From NCBI GenBank assembly GCA_963774305.1, contig CAVZEM010000011.1, positions 62,001 through 126,000 of the forward strand: a stretch of 64,000 nt of DNA. Reading direction: 5' to 3'. The notes beneath the pieces were generated by a model. That model was not told the DNA's origin and did no database searches. It saw nothing but the letters and a program-made list of their open reading frames with translations. The position numbers and the translations under genes are program-made. The first letter of the stretch is position 1. The number at the start of each line of letters is the position of its first letter. This document shows, one piece after another, positions 32,617 to 39,722 of the stretch. Source of the DNA: DASUPK01 sp963774305 (GTDB lineage Bacteria > Actinomycetota > Thermoleophilia > Solirubrobacterales > 70-9).

Positions 32617-34098
32617 ATGGAAGACCAGCTCAGCGCACTCGACGCGACCTTCCTCGAGCTGGAGGAGGCCGACCCGAGCGCTCACATGCACATCGGCGCC
32701 GTGATGGTGATGGAGCCCCAGCCGGGCGGCGGCGCTCCGCAGCTCGAGCAAATCCACGAGGACGTCATCGCGCGCCTGCCGGATCTGCCTCGCTACACCC
32801 ACCGGCTCTCCACAGTGAGGACCGGCGGTCTGCACTGGCCCAGCTGGGTCAAGCACGCGGGCTTCAGCGTCGACCGGCACGTGCGGCGCGCAGCCCTGCC
32901 GGCGCCCGCCGGCATCGACGAGCTCGTCGAATGGGCGGGCGAGTACTTCTCGCACCGGCTCGACCGCACGCGTCCCCTCTGGGAGATCGTCGTGCTCGAC
33001 CTGGCGGATGGCCGCTGGGCGATGGTCACCAAGACCCATCACTGCCTGATCGACGGGGTCGGCTCGGTCGACATCGGCAACACGCTGCTCGACACCCAGC
33101 CCGAGCGGCGCGTCTCCTCCAACGGGCAGACCAACGGCGGGTCGCCCCCGCGCACCCGCCTCGCGGAGCCCTCGGCGAGAGAACTCCCGCGTTGGCGGCG
33201 GACCGTTTCGCGTCTCGCCCAGCCGCCCCTGGCGGTCGGTGATGCTGCGCTTCGCGCGGCCCAGTCCGGGCTGCACGCCGTGGGGTCCGCGGCCGGAGTC
33301 GCCGTCCACCCGTCGCGTGCGCGGGATGCCGTGCACCGCTCCCGCGCGCTCGCCGAGCTGCTGGTTCGCGACGAGCTGGTCTCGGCCCCGAAGTCGAGCC
33401 TCAATCAGCCGATCGGCACGGGGCGGCGGCTCGCCGTTCACAGCGCGAGCCTGGCGGAGCTCAAGGGGATCAAGAACGCGCTCGGCGGGACCCTAAACGA
33501 CGTGGTCCTGGCCGCGACGGCCGGCGGGCTGCGGCGGCTGCTCGAGCACCGCGGCGAGGAAATGCCGGAGGTTGGCCTGCGCGCGATGGTCCCGGTCAAC
33601 ATTCGCGCCGCCGGCGACCGGCTCGCGATGGGCAACCGGATCACCACCCTCTTCGTCCACCTGCCGGTGGCAGAGGCGGACCCCAGGCGGCGGTACAAGC
33701 GCCAGATGGAGGAGGCCGAGACGCTCAAGTCCGGCAACCAGGCGACCGGCTCGACCACGCTGATCGACCTCACCCGCCACATGCCGCCGGTGCTCCACAG
33801 CTTCATGGCGCGGTCGATGTACGCCACTCGCCTCTTCAACCTGACGATCACGAACGTCCCCGGGCCGCAGCTGCCGCTCTACTACTTCGGGTCGAAGGTC
33901 GAACAGATCTGGCCGCTGGTGCCGATCGCCGCCGAGCACGCGGTGGGGCTGGCGGTGTTCAGCTACGACGGGACCCTCTACTTCTGCATCAACGCGGACC
34001 GAGACACCGTCCCGGATCTCGAGATCCTGAGCGACGGCATCAAGGACGCGCTCGCCGAGCTGGGCGAGCTGGCCCACGACCACAGTCCGGCGGCCTGA
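32617..34098 (+). CDS. Wax ester synthase/diacylglycerol acyltransferase (WS/DGAT)
   Basis: Transfers acyl groups from acyl-CoA to fatty alcohols or diacylglycerol, forming storage wax esters or triacylglycerol at the membrane. 493 residues. The active-site HHxxxDG motif is HHCLIDG at 141-147; LDRTRPLWEIVVLD, GGTLNDVVLAATAGGLRRLL and NLTITNVPGPQLPLY are other family landmarks. It sits 10 bp after ppsA and 1 bp before the ferredoxin oxidoreductase gamma gene, an odd place that ties storage lipid to PEP and acyl-CoA metabolism. Confidence 0.92.
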   Translation: MEDQLSALDATFLELEEADPSAHMHIGAVMVMEPQPGGGAPQLEQIHEDVIARLPDLPRYTHRLSTVRTGGLHWPSWVKHAGFSVDRHVRRAALPAPAGIDELVEWAGEYFSHRLDRTRPLWEIVVLDLADGRWAMVTKTHHCLIDGVGSVDIGNTLLDTQPERRVSSNGQTNGGSPPRTRLAEPSARELPRWRRTVSRLAQPPLAVGDAALRAAQSGLHAVGSAAGVAVHPSRARDAVHRSRALAELLVRDELVSAPKSSLNQPIGTGRRLAVHSASLAELKGIKNALGGTLNDVVLAATAGGLRRLLEHRGEEMPEVGLRAMVPVNIRAAGDRLAMGNRITTLFVHLPVAEADPRRRYKRQMEEAETLKSGNQATGSTTLIDLTRHMPPVLHSFMARSMYATRLFNLTITNVPGPQLPLYYFGSKVEQIWPLVPIAAEHAVGLAVFSYDGTLYFCINADRDTVPDLEILSDGIKDALAELGELAHDHSPAA

Positions 34099-34099
34099 G

Positions 34100-34681
34100 A
34101 TGTTCCAGGTGCGCATCCACGGACGCGGCGGCCAGGGCGTGGTCACGGCCGCCGAGATGCTCTCGATCGCCGCCTTCGAGGACGGCCAGCATGGCCAGGC
34201 CTTCCCGACCTTCGGCTCGGAGCGGACTGGAGCCCCGGTCACCTCGTTCTGCCGAATCGACGACCGGGCTATCCGCGTGCGCGAGCCGATCTCGGAGCCG
34301 GACGCGCTGATCGTTCAAGACCCCACGCTGCTCCATCAGGTGAAGGTCTTCAGCGGCCTCAGCGAAGGCGGTTACGTACTGATCAACACCTCGCGCAGCC
34401 TCGATGACCTCGGGCTGGGTGAGTTCGCCGCCGGGTTCGCGCCCGGACGGCTGCTCACCGTGCCGGCGAGCGAGGTCGCCAAGCGCCAGCTGCACCGCCC
34501 GATGCCGAATACCGCGCTGCTCGGCGGATTCGCTGCGATGACTGGTGCGGTCACGCTCCAGGCCGTGGTCCGGGCGATCGCCCAGAAGTTCTCGGGCGAG
34601 ATCGCCGACCGGAACATGCTCGCCGCCGACGTGGCCTACGAGTTCGTCCAGCACGAGATCCGGGAGCTCACCCGTGCTTAG
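34100..34681 (+). CDS. 2-oxoacid:ferredoxin oxidoreductase, gamma subunit
   Basis: Gamma subunit (193 residues) of a CoA-dependent pyruvate/2-oxoacid:acceptor oxidoreductase. The signature RIHGRGGQGVVTAAEMLSIA and the FGSERTGAPVTSFCRI segment are typical. It sits directly before the alpha subunit, whose GTG lies inside its end (8-nt overlap), so stoichiometric synthesis is likely. Substrate choice (pyruvate, 2-oxoglutarate or another 2-oxoacid) cannot be read from this subunit. Confidence 0.9.
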   Translation: MFQVRIHGRGGQGVVTAAEMLSIAAFEDGQHGQAFPTFGSERTGAPVTSFCRIDDRAIRVREPISEPDALIVQDPTLLHQVKVFSGLSEGGYVLINTSRSLDDLGLGEFAAGFAPGRLLTVPASEVAKRQLHRPMPNTALLGGFAAMTGAVTLQAVVRAIAQKFSGEIADRNMLAADVAYEFVQHEIRELTRA

Positions 34682-35927
34682 GCAGGAGGAGGGATCCCGG
34701 GCGGTCGCCGAGGCGGTGGCGCTCTGCCGCCCCGAGGTGATCAGCGCCTACCCGATCTCCCCCCAGACCCACATCGTCGAGCACCTTTCCGACCTGGTCA
34801 GGACCGGCGAGTTGTCGCCTTGCGAGTACCTGATGGTCGAGTCCGAGTTCGGCGCCATGTCCGCCGCGATCGGCGCATCCGCCACGGGCGCCCGCACCTA
34901 CACAGCGACGGCCTCCCAGGGCATCCTCTTCATGGCGGAGGCGCTGTACAACGCGTCGGGTCTGGGGCTGCCCATCGTGATGACGATCGCCAACCGGGCG
35001 ATCGGCGCCCCAATCAACATCTGGAACGACCACTCCGACTCCATGTCGATGCGCGACTCCGGCTGGATCCAGCTCTATGCCGAGTCCAATCAGGAGGCGC
35101 TCGACATGCACATCCAGGCATTTCGGATCGCCGAGCAGCTCTCGCTGCCCGTGATGGTCTGCATGGATGGCTTCATCCTCACTCACGCCTACGACGAGGT
35201 CGACATCCCTGACCAGGAGAAGGTCGATGCGTTCGTGCCCCCCTTTGAGCCCCAGCAGCTGCTGGACCCCGCCGACCCGATGACGATTGGGGCGATGGTC
35301 GGCCCCGAGGCCTTCTTCGAGGTCAAGTACCTCGCCCACGCGAAGCAGATGCAGGCACTTGACGTGATCCCTGAGGTCGCCCAGCGGTTCGCGGTCGACT
35401 TCGGGCGACCCTCCGGCGGCCTGGTGCGCCGCTACCGGACCGAGGGCGCGGAGACGATCATCGTCGCACTCGGCTCGGTGCTGGGGACGATCGAGGAGGT
35501 CGTCGACGAGATGCGCGACGCCGGCGTCAGGGTGGGTGCGCTCGGAATCAAGTCATTCCGGCCGTTCCCCCTGGAAGAGGTCCGCGACGCGCTTTCCGGG
35601 GCCTGCCGCGTGGTCGTTCTCGAGAAGGCTCTGGCCGCCGGCCGGGGCGGGATCGTCTCGACCGACGTCCACGATGCGCTGGTCGGCGGCCACGCACGCT
35701 GCAGCACCGTGATCGCCGGTCTGGGCGGAAGGGCGATCACCCGCGAGTCGCTTCACGGCCTTCTCGAGCAGGCCGGGCGCGACGAGCTCGAGCCGCTCAA
35801 CTTCCTCGACTTGGACATCGAGTTGGTCCAGCGCGAGCTGGCCCGCGAGCGCAACGGCCGACCCCCTGGCCCACACGCCGAGAACATGCTCCGCGATGTC
35901 GGCGTCGTCGCGGCGGAGGCCCACTGA
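34674..35927 (+). CDS. 2-oxoacid:ferredoxin oxidoreductase, alpha subunit
   Basis: Alpha subunit of 417 residues holding the pyrimidine-binding and transketolase C-like domains. Key segments are CRPEVISAYPISPQTHIVEH (substrate loop), VESEFGAMSAAIGASATGAR, TATASQGILFMAEALYNASG and the regulatory part LGSVLGTIEEVVDEMRDAGV with GALGIKSFRPFP. Start: GTG overlapping the gamma gene end. Its stop overlaps the beta start (TGATG). Separate subunits resemble pyruvate or aromatic 2-oxoacid oxidoreductases such as PadEFGHI rather than single-chain enzymes. Confidence 0.9.
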   Translation: MLRQEEGSRAVAEAVALCRPEVISAYPISPQTHIVEHLSDLVRTGELSPCEYLMVESEFGAMSAAIGASATGARTYTATASQGILFMAEALYNASGLGLPIVMTIANRAIGAPINIWNDHSDSMSMRDSGWIQLYAESNQEALDMHIQAFRIAEQLSLPVMVCMDGFILTHAYDEVDIPDQEKVDAFVPPFEPQQLLDPADPMTIGAMVGPEAFFEVKYLAHAKQMQALDVIPEVAQRFAVDFGRPSGGLVRRYRTEGAETIIVALGSVLGTIEEVVDEMRDAGVRVGALGIKSFRPFPLEEVRDALSGACRVVVLEKALAAGRGGIVSTDVHDALVGGHARCSTVIAGLGGRAITRESLHGLLEQAGRDELEPLNFLDLDIELVQRELARERNGRPPGPHAENMLRDVGVVAAEAH

Positions 35928-36967
35928 TGCCCTACCAGGAGGTCAAGCTCTACCAGACAGGCACCTACGCGGTCGGCGGTCGACTGCTCGATCCCGAGAA
36001 GCGCGCGGTGCAGGCTCGGATGGAGCGCTCCAACACGCTGACCTGCGGGCATCGCGCCTGCCAGGGATGCGGCGAGGCGCTCGGCGCCCGGTTCGCGCTC
36101 GACTCCGCCATGCGGGCCACGAAGGGCAAGCTGATCGCGGCCAACGCCACGGGCTGCCTCGAGGTCTTCTCCACTCCCTATCCGGAGAGCTCCTGGCAGC
36201 TGCCCTGGATCCATTCGCTCTTCGGCAATGCGCCGGCGGTCAGCACCGGGATCGCCGCCGCCCTGAAGGCCAAGGGCCGCGAGGACATCCGCGTCGTCGG
36301 CCAGGGCGGCGACGGCGGCACCCTCGACATCGGCTTCGGCTGCCTCTCCGGGATGTTCGAGCGAAACGACGACGTGCTGTTCATCTGTTACGACAACGAG
36401 GCCTACATGAACACCGGCGTGCAGCGGTCGGGCGCCACCCCGCCCGCCGCGCGGACCGCCAACACCAAGCCGGTCGGCGACGAGCCGGGCAACGTCTTCG
36501 GCCAGGGCAAGAACGCGCCCCTGATCGCGATGGCTCACGAGATCCCATACGTCGCGACGGCGACCGTGGCCGAGCTGCGCGACCTCGAGTACAAGGTCGA
36601 GAAGGCGATGGAGTTCAAGGGCGCCCGCTATCTGCACGTCTTCGTCCCCTGCCCGCTGGGCTGGGGCTCCGCCTCCGCCGACACGGTCGAGATCGCGCGC
36701 CTCGCCAAGGAGACCGGGATCTTCCCCGTCTTCGAGGCCGAGGACGGCGAGGTCGTCGGCGTCTCGAAGATCCGCAAGCAGGTGCCCGTCACCGAGTACC
36801 TGAGGCTGCAGAAGCGCTACGCGCACCTCTTCAAGGACCCGCCGCGGACCGACGTGATCGAGGCGATCCAGGCCCGCGCCGACGCCAACATCAGGCGATT
36901 CGGCCTGAACGGCGGGCATGGATCGCTGCCCGATCTGCTCGCCGATGCACCGCACGGACCGCAGTGA
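35927..36967 (+). CDS. 2-oxoacid:ferredoxin oxidoreductase, beta subunit
   Basis: Beta subunit of 346 residues that binds thiamine pyrophosphate and an Fe-S cluster. TPP motif: GQGGDGGTLDIGFGCLSG to NEAYMNTGVQRSG (GDG ... N). Cluster Cys: CGHRACQGCGEAL plus the Cys of ANATGCLEV and of FVPCPLGW, as in pyruvate:ferredoxin oxidoreductase beta chains. The start and stop both overlap neighbours (TGATG), so translation is coupled from gamma through to the flavoprotein. Confidence 0.92.
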   Translation: MPYQEVKLYQTGTYAVGGRLLDPEKRAVQARMERSNTLTCGHRACQGCGEALGARFALDSAMRATKGKLIAANATGCLEVFSTPYPESSWQLPWIHSLFGNAPAVSTGIAAALKAKGREDIRVVGQGGDGGTLDIGFGCLSGMFERNDDVLFICYDNEAYMNTGVQRSGATPPAARTANTKPVGDEPGNVFGQGKNAPLIAMAHEIPYVATATVAELRDLEYKVEKAMEFKGARYLHVFVPCPLGWGSASADTVEIARLAKETGIFPVFEAEDGEVVGVSKIRKQVPVTEYLRLQKRYAHLFKDPPRTDVIEAIQARADANIRRFGLNGGHGSLPDLLADAPHGPQ

Positions 36968-38604
36968 TGGCCTCGCATCCCTACGCCATCACGCTCGACG
37001 TCGGCTCCAGCCTCGCCAACAAGACCGGCAGCTGGCGGACCGAGCGCGCCCAGTACGTCGATCGCCTGCCCCCGTGCAACCATGCCTGCCCCGCCGGCGA
37101 GAATTGCCAGGCCTGGCTCTATGAGGCCGAGGACGGCGGCGAGGGCTACGAGCGCGCCTGGCACAAGATCGTGGAGGACAACCCCTTCCCCGCGATCATG
37201 GGGCGCGTCTGTTACCACCCCTGCGAGACCTCCTGCAACCGCGGCGAGCTCGACGAGGCCGTCGGCATCCACTCGGTCGAGCGTTTCATCGGCGACGAGG
37301 CGATCAAGCAGGGCTGGTCCTTCGACCCTCCCGCCGAGCCCTCGGGCAAGCGGGTGCTGGTCGTCGGCGCGGGTCCCTCCGGCCTCTCGGCGGCCTACCA
37401 CCTGCGCCGCCTCGGCCATGAGGTGACGATCTACGAGGCAGGACCGATGGCCGGCGGCATGATGCGCTTCGGCATTCCCGCCTACCGGCTGCCGCGCGAC
37501 GTGCTCGATGCCGAGGTCCGGCGCATCCTCGACATGGGCGTCGAGCTCGAGCTGAACAGGAAGGTCACGAACATCGAGGACGCCATGAAGGAGGGCGGCT
37601 TCGACGCGGCGTTCCTCGCGGTCGGCGCACACATCGGCAAACACGCCGACATTCCCGCCGGCGAGGCCTCGCGCATCCTCGACGCCGTCTCCGTTCTCGA
37701 GTCGATGGAGGGCGACGAGAAGCCGCTGCTCGGTCGCAGGGTCGTCGTCTACGGCGGCGGGAACACGGCGATGGACGCGGCCCGGACCGCCAAGCGACTC
37801 GGGGCCACCGACGCCGTCGTCGTCTACCGCCGTAACCGCGACCGGATGCCCGCCCACGAGTTCGAGGTCACCGAGGCCGAGGAGGAGGGCGTGATGATGC
37901 GCTGGCTCGAGACCATCAAGCAGGTCGACGGCCACAAGATCACCATCGAGAAGATGGAGCTCGACGAGACCGGCTTCCCCCAGCCAACCGGCGAGCTCGA
38001 CGAGCTCGAGGCGGACTCCGTGATCCTCGCGCTCGGCCAGGAGGCCGACCTCTCGCTGCTCGAGGGCGTCTCCGGCATCGAAGTAGAGGACGGCGTCGTC
38101 CAGGTCGGGCCGAACATGGAGACCGGACACCACGGCGTCTTCGCCGGCGGCGACATGGTCCCCGCCGAGCGCACCGTCACGGTCGGCGTTGGTCACGGCA
38201 AGAAAGCCGCACGCAACATCGACGGGTGGCTGCAAGGCCACAGCTATGAGCCTGCCCCGAAGCATGAGGTCATCACCTTCGACCAGCTCAACACCTGGTA
38301 CTACGCCGACGCGCCGAAGACCCTCCAACCCGAGCTCGAGATCGCGCGCCGGGCCTCCACCTTCGACGAGGTCGTCGGCGGCCTCGACGAGTCCAACGCC
38401 CTCTACGAGGCGCGCCGCTGCATGTCCTGCGGCAACTGCTTCAGCTGCGACAACTGTTACGGCGTCTGCCCCGACAACGCCGTGATCAAGCTCGGCCAAC
38501 CGGGCGAGCTCTACGAGATCGACCTCGACTTCTGTAAGGGCTGCGGGATCTGCGTCAAGGAATGCCCCTGCGGAGCGATCGAGATGGTCCCGGAGAAGAT
38601 CTGA
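36967..38604 (+). CDS. NAD(P)H:acceptor flavoprotein fused to a ferredoxin domain
   Basis: A 545-residue electron-transfer subunit. An N-terminal GltD-like Fe-S region (Cys of PPCNHACPAGENC and CYHPCETSCNRGE) precedes an FAD site (VLVVGAGPSGLSAAYHL) and an NAD(P) site (VVVYGGGNTAMDAARTAKRL), and the C-terminus is a two-cluster PorD-like ferredoxin (CMSCGNCFSCDNCYGVCP and CKGCGICVKECPCGA). Known family: NADPH-glutamate synthase small-chain type and PadH of phenylglyoxylate:NAD+ oxidoreductase. Inference: it lets the 2-oxoacid oxidoreductase exchange electrons with NAD(P)H, replacing a separate delta subunit. Confidence 0.9.
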   Translation: MASHPYAITLDVGSSLANKTGSWRTERAQYVDRLPPCNHACPAGENCQAWLYEAEDGGEGYERAWHKIVEDNPFPAIMGRVCYHPCETSCNRGELDEAVGIHSVERFIGDEAIKQGWSFDPPAEPSGKRVLVVGAGPSGLSAAYHLRRLGHEVTIYEAGPMAGGMMRFGIPAYRLPRDVLDAEVRRILDMGVELELNRKVTNIEDAMKEGGFDAAFLAVGAHIGKHADIPAGEASRILDAVSVLESMEGDEKPLLGRRVVVYGGGNTAMDAARTAKRLGATDAVVVYRRNRDRMPAHEFEVTEAEEEGVMMRWLETIKQVDGHKITIEKMELDETGFPQPTGELDELEADSVILALGQEADLSLLEGVSGIEVEDGVVQVGPNMETGHHGVFAGGDMVPAERTVTVGVGHGKKAARNIDGWLQGHSYEPAPKHEVITFDQLNTWYYADAPKTLQPELEIARRASTFDEVVGGLDESNALYEARRCMSCGNCFSCDNCYGVCPDNAVIKLGQPGELYEIDLDFCKGCGICVKECPCGAIEMVPEKI

Positions 38605-38618
38605 CGAGAGGAGGCGAG

Positions 38619-38864
38619 ATGCCTGGGAGACAAACATTCGAGAGGTTTCGGGTGGCGTTCTGGGTCTTCTCAGCGGGCGTCGTGGGCCTCTACCTCTATG
38701 GGCTGGTCTGGCAGGCGTACAGCCCGCTCCAGCTCGGAGCGCTCAGCGTGGTCTGCCTTGCCCTCCTGGCGCTGTTCGTCGTCCACGAGGTGATGCTGAG
38801 GAGAGACCTCCGCAACCACCCGCGCGAGGTCGACCACACCGACAGGGAGCGGCGCGGCTTCTAG
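38619..38864 (+). CDS. Small two-helix membrane protein
   Basis: An 81-residue protein with two predicted membrane helices (about 12-30 and 38-58: FWVFSAGVVGLYLYGLVW and LGALSVVCLALLALFVVHEV) and a charged C-terminal tail (RRDLRNHPREVDHTDRERR). AGAGGAGG precedes the ATG, 14 bp after the flavoprotein. No family recognised. It may anchor or accompany the oxidoreductase. The stop shares CTAG with the convergent stress-protein gene. Confidence 0.65.
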   Translation: MPGRQTFERFRVAFWVFSAGVVGLYLYGLVWQAYSPLQLGALSVVCLALLALFVVHEVMLRRDLRNHPREVDHTDRERRGF

Positions 38865-39607
38865 CCGGGCCGCGGCACGATCATCACCGGGCATGGCGCC
38901 GCGCGTATGACGCGTGAGGAGACGCTCCCGATCAGCAGCCGCATCACGGGCCCGAATCCGCGGGAGCCGAGGACGAGCAGGTCGACGCCGACCTCAGACG
39001 CCTCGAGCAGCTTGTCCACCGGGTTGCCCTTCTCGAGGATGGGCAGGGCGCGGGCCTCCGGAGGGAGGCCGGTGGCGGCCTCGTGCAGCCGGCTCTGGAA
39101 GTCCGGCCCGGCCTCGGCGCCGGCCTGCGCGGCGGCGGCCGCCCCCATCGCGGGAACCGGCGTCGCCACGCCGACCACCTTCATCGAGGCGCCGAATTTG
39201 AGCGCCAGCTTGGCGCCCTCCTCGAGAGCCGCGTGCGATTCGGCCATCCCGTCGTAGCCGACCGCGAGCACGCGGAGGCGGTCGCCGGAGTGGTCCTCCT
39301 GCGCGTAGCCCTTCGGAGCGATCATCAGGCGGCAGCGGGCACCGTGCAGCAGGTGCTCGGCGACGCTGCCGGGGGCGACCGAGCCGAGGGCGGCGTGATG
39401 GGTCGAGCCGAGGACGATCAGGTCGGCGTCCCCGCGCTCGGCCAGCGCCTGCAGCGCCTCAGCCGGCGATCCCTTCTCGACGTGGACGACCTGGAGCTCG
39501 CCGCCGTCACGAGCGACCACCCCCTCGGCGAGGACGCGCGCGTCCTCGCCGCGGTCGTTCTCCTCGTAGCCCACGACGACCTTCGGGTACAGGGCTGCGG
39601 TATCCAC
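38861..39607 (-). CDS. Universal stress protein, tandem UspA domains
   Basis: 248 residues with two UspA domains. The first (1-130) ends with LIVLGSTHHAALGSVAPGSV and the second (about 135-245) with LLVLGSRGFGPVMRLLIGSV, both showing the G-x2-G-x9-G(S/T)-type ATP loop. The start is set at the GTG (VDTAALYPKVVVGY) because TAGGCT lies exactly 7 nt upstream; an in-frame ATG 6 codons earlier would overlap that promoter. Such proteins support survival under energy or oxidative stress. Confidence 0.88.
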   Translation of the reverse strand: MDTAALYPKVVVGYEENDRGEDARVLAEGVVARDGGELQVVHVEKGSPAEALQALAERGDADLIVLGSTHHAALGSVAPGSVAEHLLHGARCRLMIAPKGYAQEDHSGDRLRVLAVGYDGMAESHAALEEGAKLALKFGASMKVVGVATPVPAMGAAAAAQAGAEAGPDFQSRLHEAATGLPPEARALPILEKGNPVDKLLEASEVGVDLLVLGSRGFGPVMRLLIGSVSSRVIRAAPCPVMIVPRPG

Positions 39608-39614
39608 GCCCGGG

Positions 39615-39620
39615 AGCCTA
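39615..39620 (-). promoter_or_regulatory. -10 box of a leaderless promoter for the universal stress protein gene
   Basis: TAGGCT on the minus strand, 7 nt before the GTG; identical to the box before the gene at 3328. Confidence 0.55.
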
Positions 39621-39722
39621 AGCATCTCGGCGTGGCGGGCATCTTCTGCAAATGTTGCGGGTCTGACCGAATCGTCCCGAGCCGAAGCCGCCTATCCGGT
39701 CGAGCGCGAGGCCGACGTCGCG

